Assembly: GCF_002849715.1 (NCBI RefSeq)
Contig: NZ_CP018863.1
Coordinates: 1,054,001-1,118,000 of the forward strand
Length of the DNA stretch: 64,000 nucleotides
Direction of reading: 5' to 3'
Source: Arthrobacter crystallopoietes
GTDB taxonomy: Bacteria; Actinomycetota; Actinomycetes; Actinomycetales; Micrococcaceae
In this document: piece after piece, positions 33,166-41,390 of the stretch
How the letters are laid out: the number at the start of each line of letters is the position of its first letter
How positions within the stretch are numbered: the stretch's first letter is position 1
Made by a program: the position numbers and the translations under genes
Notes under the pieces: model-generated
Databases searched by the model: none
What the model was told of the DNA's origin: nothing
The model's input: the letters and a program-made list of their open reading frames with translations, nothing else

Positions 33166-34101
33166 TTACTTCGCTCCCGCTGCCTCGGGCTGCAGCTCGG
33201 CGGGCAGTTCCGGGAACTCCTCGCCCACGCTCTGCAGCCGCTCGCCGAAGAGATCATCGAACCGCTCGACCAGTTCCTCGTAGCTCCAGCCGCCGTCCTT
33301 GTACTCGGTGGCCACGGCCTCCGGGTGCGACCACAGCTGCAGGCGGTCACCACCGACACCGATCGCCTGGCCGGTCACCTTGGCCGCGGCATCGGAGGCG
33401 AGGAAGGCCACCAGGCCGGCAACGTCGTCGGCCGTTCCAAAGCCCAGGTCCTTGCGGAAGAAGTCCGGCATGGCCTCGCCGCGCTCGTCGGCCTCCACTG
33501 CCTTCTGGAAGAACGGCACGGTCTTGGTCATGGCCGTCGCCGCCACCGGAATGATGGCGTTGGCGGTGACGCCGGCCCTCTTCATTTCCAGCGCCCAGGT
33601 GCGCACCATGCCGACAATGCCGGCCTTCGCCGCGGCGTAGTTGGTCTGGCCGAAGTTGCCGCGCTGCCCGGTCGGGGACCCGATGGTGATGATGCGGCCG
33701 GCAACCTTGTTTTCCTTGAAGTAGGCGTAGGCCTCGCGGACGCAGGTGAAGGTGCCGCGCAGGTGCACGTTGATGACCAGGTCGAAGTCCTCATCGGTCA
33801 TCTTCAGCAGGGACTTATCCCGCAGCACGCCGGCGTTGGTGACCAGGATGTCCAGCCCGCCGAAGGATTCGACGGCAGTCTTGACCAACTGCTGCGCGGT
33901 CTCGGTGGAACCAACGGGAGCGACAACGGCCACGGCCTTGCCGCCAGCACCGGTGATGGTCGCGACGGCCTCGCCGGCCACCTGCTCGTCAACATCATTA
34001 ATAACGACGGCGGCACCCTGGCGAGCGAGTTCCTGAGCATAGGCGAGACCCAGTCCGCGTCCGCTACCGGTAACAATGGCTACTTTTCCTGCCAGTGACA
34101 T
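33166..34101 (-). CDS. short-chain dehydrogenase/reductase (FabG-like)
   Basis: The 311-residue protein carries TGSGRGLG (11-18), the NAG motif (LVTNAGVLRD) and the catalytic YAAAK with Ser in GSPTGQRGNFGQTNYAAAK-type context. It is longer than a simple FabG because of a 60-residue C-terminal extension. It should oxidise a 3-hydroxyacyl-CoA or alcohol with NAD(P). It is the promoter-proximal gene of the catabolic operon and diverges from the MarR regulator. Confidence 0.9.
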   Translation of the reverse strand: MSLAGKVAIVTGSGRGLGLAYAQELARQGAAVVINDVDEQVAGEAVATITGAGGKAVAVVAPVGSTETAQQLVKTAVESFGGLDILVTNAGVLRDKSLLKMTDEDFDLVINVHLRGTFTCVREAYAYFKENKVAGRIITIGSPTGQRGNFGQTNYAAAKAGIVGMVRTWALEMKRAGVTANAIIPVAATAMTKTVPFFQKAVEADERGEAMPDFFRKDLGFGTADDVAGLVAFLASDAAAKVTGQAIGVGGDRLQLWSHPEAVATEYKDGGWSYEELVERFDDLFGERLQSVGEEFPELPAELQPEAAGAK

Positions 34102-34162
34102 CTAAAGCTCCTTCGCTTCCACCGGCCTCAGACCGGGGTTTTGGGGTTATCCTGAACTAAGA

Positions 34163-34185
34163 TCAATGACAACGTATATCATTGA
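34163..34185. promoter_or_regulatory. probable MarR operator
   Basis: TCAATGA and TCATTGA are perfect inverted arms with a 9-bp spacer, centrally placed in the 124-bp gap between the SDR operon and the MarR gene. Size and position are typical for MarR control of divergent genes. Confidence 0.65.
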
Positions 34186-34225
34186 AAAAGTCAACAGTAT
34201 TGAACCAATCAACGGATGAGGAACG

Positions 34226-34714
34226 ATGTCCGCACAAACTACGACCAGGGGCAACGACGCCGACCTGGCCGAGAACGCAAACGGGGCCCAGCGTCTCCAC
34301 ACCACCGAACTGGCCAACGAGATCGAGTTCCTCACGGCGCGCGCCCGGTCCTTGGGGTCAGGACGGGCCAACAACATGCTCGCGGAGCTGGACTTGAAGG
34401 TCCGCTCCTATTCAGTCCTCTCCCTCGCGTGCAGCGGCGAGAATCCATCACAACGCGAACTCGCGGACTTCCTGAGCCTGGACCCCAGCCAGATCGTCGC
34501 TCTGGTGGACCAACTGGAACGGCGCGGCGCCGTCACCCGCGAAACGGACCCGCGCGACCGGCGCTCCAAGGTCATCGTGGCCACGACAGCGGGCCGGAAC
34601 CTCTACAAGCGGGCCGAGTCGATCATCCGCCGTGCGGAGGACCAATCCCTGTCAACGCTGTCGCCGCAAGAACGCGAAACCCTTCGCGACCTGCTCAAGC
34701 GCATCGCGTTCTAG
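34226..34714 (+). CDS. MarR-family transcriptional regulator
   Basis: The 162-residue protein has a winged helix (NPSQRELADFLSLDPSQIVA, LVDQLERRGAVTRE) with the classic wing DPRDRRSKVIVATTAG. MarR proteins usually repress a divergent catabolic operon and release on binding an aromatic acid or its CoA thioester. GAGGAA lies about 6 bp before the ATG. A perfect palindromic terminator follows. Confidence 0.9.
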   Translation: MSAQTTTRGNDADLAENANGAQRLHTTELANEIEFLTARARSLGSGRANNMLAELDLKVRSYSVLSLACSGENPSQRELADFLSLDPSQIVALVDQLERRGAVTRETDPRDRRSKVIVATTAGRNLYKRAESIIRRAEDQSLSTLSPQERETLRDLLKRIAF

Positions 34715-34732
34715 ACGGTTCGACCGGAAAGC

Positions 34733-34765
34733 GCCGGCCTTCCCCGCGGGGAAGGCCGGCATTTT
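34733..34765. terminator. bidirectional terminator
   Basis: A perfect 28-bp palindrome (34733-34760) is followed on the plus strand by ATTTT; it separates the convergent MarR and ABC ATPase genes. Confidence 0.85.
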
Positions 34766-34782
34766 CTGTTCAGCAGGACTTA

Positions 34783-35673
34783 TCAGGCCGTGGCGGAACC
34801 TGCGCCGGAATCGGTCTGCACCGCGGCCGCGGGGCGGTGGCCCTGCTTGGCGAGCTGGATTTGTTCGTAGACGTGGTGGCGCAGTTCGGTGAAGCGCGGC
34901 AGCGAACGGGTGTTGAGCTGGTCGCGCTCGTCCGGCAGATCGATGGCCAGGTCTTCCTGGATGACCGTCGGCGAGCTGGAGAGGATGATCACGCGTTCGC
35001 CGAGGTAGACGGACTCGTCGATATCGTGGGTGACGAACAGGACCGTGACGCCGAGCTTACGCCAGACGGTGCGGATCAGGTCTTCCAGGTCCGCGCGGGT
35101 CTGCGCATCCACGGCCGCAAACGGCTCGTCCATGAGCAGCACTTCGGGCTGGTATGCCACGGCGCGGGCAATCGCCACGCGCTGCTGCATGCCGCCGGAG
35201 AGCTGCCAGGGGTAGGACTGCGGCACGTGCGACAGCCCAACGGCCTCCAGCGCGTCGTCGACGAGTTTGTCCCGCTCGGCCCGGGGCACGCCCTGGTTCT
35301 TCAGCGGCAGCTCGACGTTTTCGCGCACCCGCATCCAGGGGAAGAGGGAGCGGCCGTATTCCTGGAACACGACGGCCATCTTCTTCGGCGGCCCGGAGAC
35401 GCGGGTGCCGTTCAGCAGCACTTCGCCCTCGGTCGGGGCCATCAGCCCGGAGATGCACTTGAGCAGAGTGGTCTTGCCGGAGCCGGACGGGCCGACCAGG
35501 CAGGCCAGTTCGCCGGCCTTCAGGTCGAAGGTCAGGTTCCGCACGGCCTCGATATCGCCGCCGTCGGTCTTGTAAACCTTCTTCAGGTTCCGGACCGAGA
35601 GCATGGCCTCGTTCCCGGGCAGGGTCTTGCCTGCCGGGGCGGGCGTGGTTCCGGGTGTTGTTTCAGACTGCAT
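34783..35673 (-). CDS. ABC transporter ATP-binding protein, NitT/TauT type
   Basis: The 296-residue ATPase has Walker A GPSGSGKTT, Q-loop VFQEYGRSLFPW, signature LSGGMQQR and Walker B LLMDEPFAAVD. The pattern matches SsuB/TauB-like importers for sulfonates, nitrate or aromatic acids. It is the last gene of the four-gene importer operon and overlaps the preceding permease gene by 11 nt. The N- and C-terminal tails are Ala/Pro-rich. Confidence 0.93.
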   Translation of the reverse strand: MQSETTPGTTPAPAGKTLPGNEAMLSVRNLKKVYKTDGGDIEAVRNLTFDLKAGELACLVGPSGSGKTTLLKCISGLMAPTEGEVLLNGTRVSGPPKKMAVVFQEYGRSLFPWMRVRENVELPLKNQGVPRAERDKLVDDALEAVGLSHVPQSYPWQLSGGMQQRVAIARAVAYQPEVLLMDEPFAAVDAQTRADLEDLIRTVWRKLGVTVLFVTHDIDESVYLGERVIILSSSPTVIQEDLAIDLPDERDQLNTRSLPRFTELRHHVYEQIQLAKQGHRPAAAVQTDSGAGSATA

Positions 35674-36436
35674 TTTCTACCTCTCGCAGGCCGTGGTACC
35701 AGCGCAGCACACGCCGCTCGGTCCACTGGAAGATGAATGACAAGGCGACGCCGATCAGGCCCAGGACCACAATGCCGGACCACATTTCCGGAATCGCGAA
35801 GGACCGCTGGAACTGCACGATCGTGAAGCCCAGCCCCGAGGACGAGGCGAACATTTCGGAAATGACCATCAGGATCAAACCGATGGACAGGCACTGGCGG
35901 ATACCGGCCATGATCTGCGGCCCGGCCGAGGGAAGCACCAGGTACTTGACCCGTGCCCAGCCGTGGATGCCGTAGGTGTGGGCCGAATCGGAGAGCACGC
36001 CGTCGATGGCACGGACACCTTCGATGGTGTTCAGCAGCACCGGCCACACGCAGCCGGAAATGATCACCGCGACCTTCATGCCATCCGTGATGCCCATCAG
36101 CAGCATCAGCACCGGGACCAGGACCGGCGGCGGAATGGCGCGGAAGAATTCGAGCACCGGCTCCGTCAGGTCCCGCAGCCACTTGATCGAACCGATCAGC
36201 AGGCCCGCGACAATGCCGATGATGATCGCCGAGACAACCCCGACGACCAGCCGCCCGATACTGGGCAGCACATCAGAGACGATCCGCTCCCCGAACCACG
36301 TCTCGGCGAACGCCTCGGCCAGCAGGGCCGGGGTCGGCACGAAGAAATTCGTCTCCCCCAGCGTCGAGGCCCACCAAATTGCAACCAGGATCAGAGGCAG
36401 TGCCAGCACGTATCCGAGAGTCTTCAAGAACCTCAT
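35663..36436 (-). CDS. ABC transporter permease 2, NitT/TauT type
   Basis: The 257-residue protein has about six membrane segments and the EAA loop (DSAHTYGIHGWARVKYLVLP). It pairs with the other permease to form a heterodimeric channel. Its start overlaps the preceding permease stop by 4 nt. Confidence 0.9.
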   Translation of the reverse strand: MRFLKTLGYVLALPLILVAIWWASTLGETNFFVPTPALLAEAFAETWFGERIVSDVLPSIGRLVVGVVSAIIIGIVAGLLIGSIKWLRDLTEPVLEFFRAIPPPVLVPVLMLLMGITDGMKVAVIISGCVWPVLLNTIEGVRAIDGVLSDSAHTYGIHGWARVKYLVLPSAGPQIMAGIRQCLSIGLILMVISEMFASSSGLGFTIVQFQRSFAIPEMWSGIVVLGLIGVALSFIFQWTERRVLRWYHGLREVENAV

Positions 36437-37275
36437 ACGATCACCTCCGAACGGATCGAGGAATGCCAGGACAGGGTCTTGCGCTCAATGAAACGCATGA
36501 CCAGATTAATAACGACGCCGATCAGGCCGGTTGCGAGTACCAGTGCGTACATCCCCGAGATCGCGCCGCCCGACTGGGCCAGGGCGATCTCCCTACCCAA
36601 TCCGGGGGAACCGATCACCAGTTCGGCAGTGATCGCCAGGATCAGCGCCACCGAGGCGGCCAGGCGGATGCCGGTCATCAGATACGGCAGCGCCGTCGGG
36701 AACACCACGTGGCGGACCCGGGCCATGGCGCCGAGGCCATAGGACTTGGCCGTCTGCATCGCCACATTGTCCACATCGGCCACTCCGTAGAGCACCTGGA
36801 TGAAGACCTGCCAGAATGATGCGTAGACCACCAGCATCAGGGTTGATTCGATCTTTACGCCGAACAGCAGCACGGCCAGCGGAATCAACGCCACCGACGG
36901 GATCGGACGCAGGAACTCCACAGTCGAGTTGGTGAACTTCCGCAGGAACATCGACGAACCGATGATGAACCCCAGCACCACGGCCAGCACGATCGCCATC
37001 ACCAGACCGATCGCCCAGGCCAGCATCGTCTCGCCCACCGCAACCCAGAAGGCCGTCAGACCGAAGTCAGTGATCAGCGCCGCGATGACCTCACTCGCCG
37101 GCGGCAGGAACCGGGGCTCAACGATGCCCACACGGGGAACCAGCTCCCACAGCAGCAGGAACCCGATAATGCCCGCGATCCCAAGCAGCTGTTTCGACGG
37201 CAGCTTCTTTGCTGGCTGCTTCCTGCCCCGCGGGATGGGCGCAGCAGTGTTGGCTGTTACGGCTTCCTGGGTCAT
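36433..37275 (-). CDS. ABC transporter permease 1, NitT/TauT type
   Basis: The 280-residue protein has a 25-residue basic cytoplasmic N-terminus, six membrane segments and the EAA loop (AKSYGLGAMARVRHVVFPTA). It overlaps the binding-protein stop and the next permease start by 4 nt each (ATGA), which indicates tight coupling. Confidence 0.9.
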   Translation of the reverse strand: MTQEAVTANTAAPIPRGRKQPAKKLPSKQLLGIAGIIGFLLLWELVPRVGIVEPRFLPPASEVIAALITDFGLTAFWVAVGETMLAWAIGLVMAIVLAVVLGFIIGSSMFLRKFTNSTVEFLRPIPSVALIPLAVLLFGVKIESTLMLVVYASFWQVFIQVLYGVADVDNVAMQTAKSYGLGAMARVRHVVFPTALPYLMTGIRLAASVALILAITAELVIGSPGLGREIALAQSGGAISGMYALVLATGLIGVVINLVMRFIERKTLSWHSSIRSEVIV

Positions 37276-38252
37276 GGCAGCAGCTCATCCAGGTTCGGGG
37301 CCTCGCTCAACGTGCCGTACTTTGCGGCCGCTTCGCCGAGCGTCTGGGCCGCTTCACGGCTGAACTCCGGGCGGTATTCCGGCAAGGTCAGCTCTGCGAG
37401 GGTTTCAGCATCGATTTCGGTGTAGGTTCCGACAATGTCGCGGACTTCCTGCGGGTTCTCCTGCGCGTATTCAAGAGACTTGTTCATAGCCCTGGTGAAC
37501 TTCTCCACCAGTTCCGGTTCACTCTGAACCTTTTCGGAAGTTGTGAAGTAGCCGGCAATGTCGAGCTCCGGATGCATCTCCGTGAAATTCCACGAAATCA
37601 CCCGGGCTCCCTCGGACCGCGCCTGGGTCAGGAACGGGTCCAGTATCCACGCGGCATCGACCTGGCCGTTTTGGAGTGCCGCCGGAGCGTCCGGGAATGC
37701 TACTTCCACGAAGTCGATGTTGTCCGGATTCCCACCGTCCTGCTCAACCACATGCTTGATGGTTGTGTCGCCGATGTTGGAGAGGTTGTTAACCGAAACA
37801 GTCTTGCCTTCGAGGTCGGCCGCGGACTGAATGTCGGAATCTTCAGGAACAACTACGGCGCCGAAGCCAGTCCCTTCCTCACCGGTGGTGGAGGCCCCGT
37901 TGGCAACGAACTGCAGGTCCAGTCCTTTATCGTTCGCCACCATGACCGAAATCAGGTTAGAGAAAGCGAAGTCAAAACTGCCGCTGACCACGCCGGGAAC
38001 GATCGCGGCTCCGCCGGTAGCGGTCTGCAGGTCCAGCTCGAGACCCTCTTCGGCGAAGAAGCCCTTCTCGTCACCGAGCCAGATGGGCGCCGTATCCACA
38101 ATCGGGATCACCCCGACGGAGATTTTGGTCAGTCCGCCGCTACCGGCGTCGGCGGGCGCCTCGGAGCCGCCGCCGCTCGGGGAGCCACTGCCGCAGGCGG
38201 ATAGGGCGAGCACTGAAACTGCGGCCACCAGCGCGGTCAGTCTACGTTTCAT
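37272..38252 (-). CDS. ABC transporter substrate-binding lipoprotein (NMT1/SsuA-like)
   Basis: The 326-residue protein starts with a lipoprotein signal (lipobox LSAC at about 18-21) and a Gly/Ser linker. The NMT1-like fold follows, opening GVIPIVDTAPIWLGDEKGFF. AAGGAG is about 7 bp before the ATG at 38252. It heads the importer operon. The nearby CoA-catabolic operon suggests an aromatic or cyclic carboxylate as ligand; that is inference, as is shared use of the permeases by the second binding protein at 29498. Confidence 0.9.
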   Translation of the reverse strand: MKRRLTALVAAVSVLALSACGSGSPSGGGSEAPADAGSGGLTKISVGVIPIVDTAPIWLGDEKGFFAEEGLELDLQTATGGAAIVPGVVSGSFDFAFSNLISVMVANDKGLDLQFVANGASTTGEEGTGFGAVVVPEDSDIQSAADLEGKTVSVNNLSNIGDTTIKHVVEQDGGNPDNIDFVEVAFPDAPAALQNGQVDAAWILDPFLTQARSEGARVISWNFTEMHPELDIAGYFTTSEKVQSEPELVEKFTRAMNKSLEYAQENPQEVRDIVGTYTEIDAETLAELTLPEYRPEFSREAAQTLGEAAAKYGTLSEAPNLDELLP

Positions 38253-38653
38253 TTCTACTCCTTCGTGATCCCTTGGAGACCCGGGATAACTTGAATGTTC
38301 GCGTAACGAACGAGTGTTCACCCATCAGTCTGCGCGACTCATTTTGTGACGTCAAACACATCACTTCATCGTTATAGACACGATACTCGGTGACGCACCT
38401 AAGCGGCATTGAATTGAACTTTTCAACGAATTGTGAAGCGGGATAACAAACGGGAGCCCGCAGCTATCCGGTGCCAGAGCTGTGTTGATCGACGAGTCCG
38501 GGACGTGACAAACCTGCAACGGAATGGTGACCAGAAACCCGTTTGTGGCTGGTTCCTTCGCGCGTATCGTGAGTGATAACCACAGGCCACCGGCCCCTGA
38601 GCGGATGCATGAGCATCCTCGTCCCGGCGGCATCACGTTTCCAGGGGGTCAAC
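38253..38653. other. divergent intergenic region
   Basis: This 400-bp gap separates the importer operon and the GerMN lipoprotein and has no supported gene. It is A/T-richer near the importer. GTTCG and CGAAC form a short inverted repeat at 38297-38311, about 45 bp before the importer start, a possible operator. Confidence 0.35.
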
Positions 38654-39790
38654 ATGAGCAAGCAACGGGTTCTGGGGACCGCATCGGCAGCACTGCTGCT
38701 GGCTCTGACAGCGTGCAGCCCTCCGACCGGCCAAGGGCAGTCACCAACGGCAAATCCACCGGCCACGGTCGCTGCCGAGCCGCAGGCCATTGCCCCGCCT
38801 ACAACTCCGGCTTCCGGCCCAGCAGCTCCGCCAGCAGCATCGGCACCACCCGTGAAGGCCCCCGCACCGATGGAGGAAACAGCTGCAGCGCCCGTCGCCC
38901 AGCCGGAAGTTTCAGTGAGGTCCGAGAACGGGGCAGGAGTTCCGTTCACGCTGTATTACATAGCCGTAGAAGACGGCGGAGTCTCCGGCGCGGAGATCGG
39001 TTGCAGGGACAGCCTCGTCGCCACCTATACGGAGCCTGTCAAGACTCAGGATCAGGTGCAGGCCAGCATCGAGCGCCTGCTCGCCGACAGGGACAGACTG
39101 CATGGATCATCCGGGCTTTACAACGCCCTCCACGAATCCGCGCTGACCTTCGAACGTGCCAGGATCGATGGCGACACCGTCACAGTCCACCTTTCCGGCG
39201 ACCTCAAATCCGGAGGCTCGTGCGATGACCCGCGTGTGGAATGGCAACTGAGACAGACCGCAGCCACTGCTGCCGGAGTCGGCGAGGCCATCATCCTGGT
39301 CAACGGGATTCGGATTGAGGATTACCTCAGTGGACGCGGCCCTGCCGTTCCCGAAGCACCAGCGCCAGCTGCACAGGCCCCCATAACTGTTCCCTTGACC
39401 GTCTACTACATCGGGCTTGCCGGCGAGGAGACTTCCGGCAGCGGCATAGGGTGCGGAGACAGTCTCGTTGCGACCCTTACACAACCTGTAACGTTCACCG
39501 ATCAGCTTGGGGCGAGCATCACACACTTGCTGGCAAATAGGCAGGAGTTCCTTGGCGAGTCAGGCCTCTATAACGCACTGAATTCCTCCGCCTTGTCCTA
39601 TCAGGGCAGCACCCAGGATGGCGACACGGTGATTGTTAATCTGTCCGGCAGTGTCACGGTCGGTGGAACCTGTGACGGCCCCCGGATCGAAGCGCAGCTG
39701 GAACAGACCGCCGCCACGGCCGCCGGTGTTGCCGATGCCGTGGTGCTGGTCAACGGCATCCCAATTGAGAAACTCGTCGACGTGAAGTAG
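38654..39790 (+). CDS. lipoprotein with two GerMN domains
   Basis: The 378-residue protein has a lipoprotein signal with lipobox LTAC at about 18-21, then a 75-residue Pro/Ala-rich stalk. Two tandem copies of a GerMN-like domain follow (FTLYYIAVEDGG and LTVYYIGLAGEE starts; both with GLYNAL and TAATAAGV). GerMN domains occur in spore germination protein GerM and, in non-spore formers, in cell-envelope lipoproteins such as LpqB. AGGGGG precedes ATG 38654. Its function here is unknown. It is followed by the three iterated hairpins. Confidence 0.8.
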   Translation: MSKQRVLGTASAALLLALTACSPPTGQGQSPTANPPATVAAEPQAIAPPTTPASGPAAPPAASAPPVKAPAPMEETAAAPVAQPEVSVRSENGAGVPFTLYYIAVEDGGVSGAEIGCRDSLVATYTEPVKTQDQVQASIERLLADRDRLHGSSGLYNALHESALTFERARIDGDTVTVHLSGDLKSGGSCDDPRVEWQLRQTAATAAGVGEAIILVNGIRIEDYLSGRGPAVPEAPAPAAQAPITVPLTVYYIGLAGEETSGSGIGCGDSLVATLTQPVTFTDQLGASITHLLANRQEFLGESGLYNALNSSALSYQGSTQDGDTVIVNLSGSVTVGGTCDGPRIEAQLEQTAATAAGVADAVVLVNGIPIEKLVDVK

Positions 39791-39839
39791 CCATTGGCCG
39801 GCGTGGACAGCCGGGGAGCTGGTTGGCCCCGAACAGCCG

Positions 39840-39974
39840 ACTGGCCGGAACCGTTGGGGGCAGTTCCGGCCAGTAAGCCTTGGGGGTACCGGTCGGAACC
39901 GTTGGGGGAGTTCCGGCCAGTAGTTTTTGTGGGAGGGTAACTGGCCGGAGCCGTTGGGGGAAGCTCCGGCCAGT
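39840..39974. repeat. three iterated hairpins with a covarying base pair
   Basis: Hairpins at 39840-39874, 39888-39921 and 39940-39974 share the form ACTGGCCGGAAC, loop CGTTGGGGG-like, GTTCCGGCCAGT. In the third, GAAC/GTTC has become GAGC/GCTC, so both arms changed together. The second has two substitutions in the left arm only. TTTTT follows the second hairpin on the plus strand, so they may terminate the GerMN transcript and, in the other direction, the peptide operon. Confidence 0.8.
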
Positions 39975-39999
39975 GGTCTATGGGGTTATGGTGCGGGAT

Positions 40000-40188
40000 T
40001 CACTGCCAGGCGTGGTCTGCCCAAGCTGCGTCCCGCGAGTAATCGCTCCCAGTCAAGTTCCACAGATCGCCATCCTGGCCGTGGGCTCCCACAACCCCGA
40101 TCTGGTCGAGTGCTGAAGCCGGGCCTTGTTCTGCGTTGCCGGGGGCCAGAGGGCCCACGGGCGCCGATGTGATGCCATAGGGAGTCAT
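40000..40188 (-). CDS. 62-residue Trp-rich candidate peptide, coupled to the modification enzyme
   Basis: The frame begins with an ATG that overlaps the stop of the enzyme gene by 4 nt (ATGA) and ends TGA at 40000. The peptide has a Gly/Ala/Pro-rich N-terminal half (MTPYGITSAPVGPLAPGNAE) and a polar C-terminus with three Trp, ending DAAWADHAWQ. It has no signal or membrane segment. Third-position G/C is about 70 percent, normal for coding. The position suggests a second precursor peptide or small partner of the enzyme. The AAW-D pattern echoes the C-terminus of the secreted peptide at 41256 (AAWDW). Confidence 0.6.
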   Translation of the reverse strand: MTPYGITSAPVGPLAPGNAEQGPASALDQIGVVGAHGQDGDLWNLTGSDYSRDAAWADHAWQ

Positions 40189-41156
40189 CGTCTTCTCTTC
40201 TCCAACAGAGCGGATTCAGTTTCCGGAGTCCAGGCGCGGGCATAAATCCCTAAAGCCGCCTCTTCCCACAGTGTGAAGCCCAAGCGGTTCATCATCAGAT
40301 GTGACTGGCTGAAAGTCAGATTCTGCGCACCGCGGCTAACCCTCGATTTATCTGCCCGGTACAGGTAGGCGTCAATAGCCCGCTTCCAGCGGCGACGCCA
40401 GTTTTGCACACTTCCTTCAGCTGCCGTGGCGGCCATGAGGCGATGCATCGGTGCGGTTTTCGGCGCCAAGGTGGCAGTCAAACCGAGTCGGGCTTTAGCG
40501 GCGCCACGTCCAAGTTCCATAGTCGAAACACGGAGGTGGTTGTCCCAGCAGTAATCCCAGGAGAGCCGGCGGCGGTCGGGCCACTGCGGAGCCTTCGGCC
40601 CATTGAGCATGGCCCAGGCCGCATCGGAGAGCAACAGGGCACCGAGGGCTGTGCGGCCCTGCGACTTGTTGAACCGTTGCGCCGCCCAACTACCAAGTTC
40701 AGAAGACAGTTCAAAAACCTCTTCGGCGAGTTCGAGCCCTTCGAGCCCGCCGAATCTGTCCAGATCCGATTCCTGCACCAAGGCGACAGAATCCGTTCCC
40801 AGAGTGCCGACCAGATCCATGCTGTCCGGCGACACGACGTAGTGCTGCTGGACTTGAACTGTTGGCAGGATCTCAAGGAGCCGGTTCCGGGCCGCCAGCT
40901 CAAACCTTTGGAGGCTATCAAGGGCTGAGCGGTGGCCCAGGAACCGGACCTTTATGTGAGGCCCCACCTCATCAACATGGTGGCTGAAGTACCAGCGGCC
41001 CACGCCTTCGCGGCGAGCGTGGGCCACCAGTGGTGTAACCAGTTCTCCTATGACAGTTTCGGCTACGTCTTGTCTACCCGTGTAAATAGACAGGACCCAC
41101 CAGTAGCGCTTGAGACTGAGCTTTTCCGAAGAGCGTACGGCTGTCAGCTGGCTCAT
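40185..41156 (-). CDS. stand-alone lantibiotic-dehydratase C-terminal-domain protein (thiopeptide-type bacteriocin biosynthesis family)
   Basis: The 323-residue protein matches the SpaB C-terminal / Lant_dehydr_C pattern: WWVLSIYTGRQD at the start, then GRWYFSHHVDEVGPHIKVRF, which corresponds to the conserved WFFIRY...PHLRLR block. It lacks the large glutamylation domain of full LanB dehydratases. Relatives perform glutamate elimination, or [4+2] ring formation in thiopeptides, on ribosomally made peptides. AGGAG is 6 bp before the ATG. It lies in an operon between a 44-residue secreted peptide gene and a coupled 62-residue peptide gene. No LanB-N, LanC, YcaO, protease or exporter is in the window. 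Confidence 0.72.
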   Translation of the reverse strand: MSQLTAVRSSEKLSLKRYWWVLSIYTGRQDVAETVIGELVTPLVAHARREGVGRWYFSHHVDEVGPHIKVRFLGHRSALDSLQRFELAARNRLLEILPTVQVQQHYVVSPDSMDLVGTLGTDSVALVQESDLDRFGGLEGLELAEEVFELSSELGSWAAQRFNKSQGRTALGALLLSDAAWAMLNGPKAPQWPDRRRLSWDYCWDNHLRVSTMELGRGAAKARLGLTATLAPKTAPMHRLMAATAAEGSVQNWRRRWKRAIDAYLYRADKSRVSRGAQNLTFSQSHLMMNRLGFTLWEEAALGIYARAWTPETESALLEKRRR

Positions 41157-41255
41157 GCGCTTCTCCTAGATCTGCTCGCTGGTGGTTGGGGAGGGATAGC
41201 CGTTGCCGTCCTGGTTACAGGATCAGCGGGTATGCTGTTGCGGTGGGGCAGCTAT

Positions 41256-41390
41256 TTACCAGTCCCAGGCAGCCGTAACGATTGCGTTGGACTGCTGGCC
41301 CTGGTCGACTGCCACTGCAGGAGTGGCAGCCGAGACCGCGCCTACAGCAAGCAGTAGACCTGCCGTGATGCCGGCGATCTTCTTGAACAT
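41256..41390 (-). CDS. 44-residue secreted peptide ending AAWDW (candidate RiPP precursor or signal peptide)
   Basis: A 45-codon frame starts ATG at 41390 with GAAGGGG 6 bp upstream and ends TAA at 41256. The product has a textbook Sec signal (MFKKIAGITAGLLLAVGAVS) with cleavage probable after PAVA, leaving about 17 residues that end SNAIVTAAWDW. It is the first gene of the minus-strand operon containing the thiopeptide-type enzyme (99 bp apart), and diverges from a TrmB/LuxR-like regulator. The design suits a modified secreted peptide or a pheromone. A signal peptide is unusual for a RiPP leader, so the order of modification and export is open. Confidence 0.68.
   Translation of the reverse strand: MFKKIAGITAGLLLAVGAVSAATPAVAVDQGQQSNAIVTAAWDW

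Noticed and set aside
39840..39974. Origin or attachment site
   Set aside because: Repeats are hairpins between convergent genes with no integrase or DnaA-box pattern; an RNA-level role is more likely.
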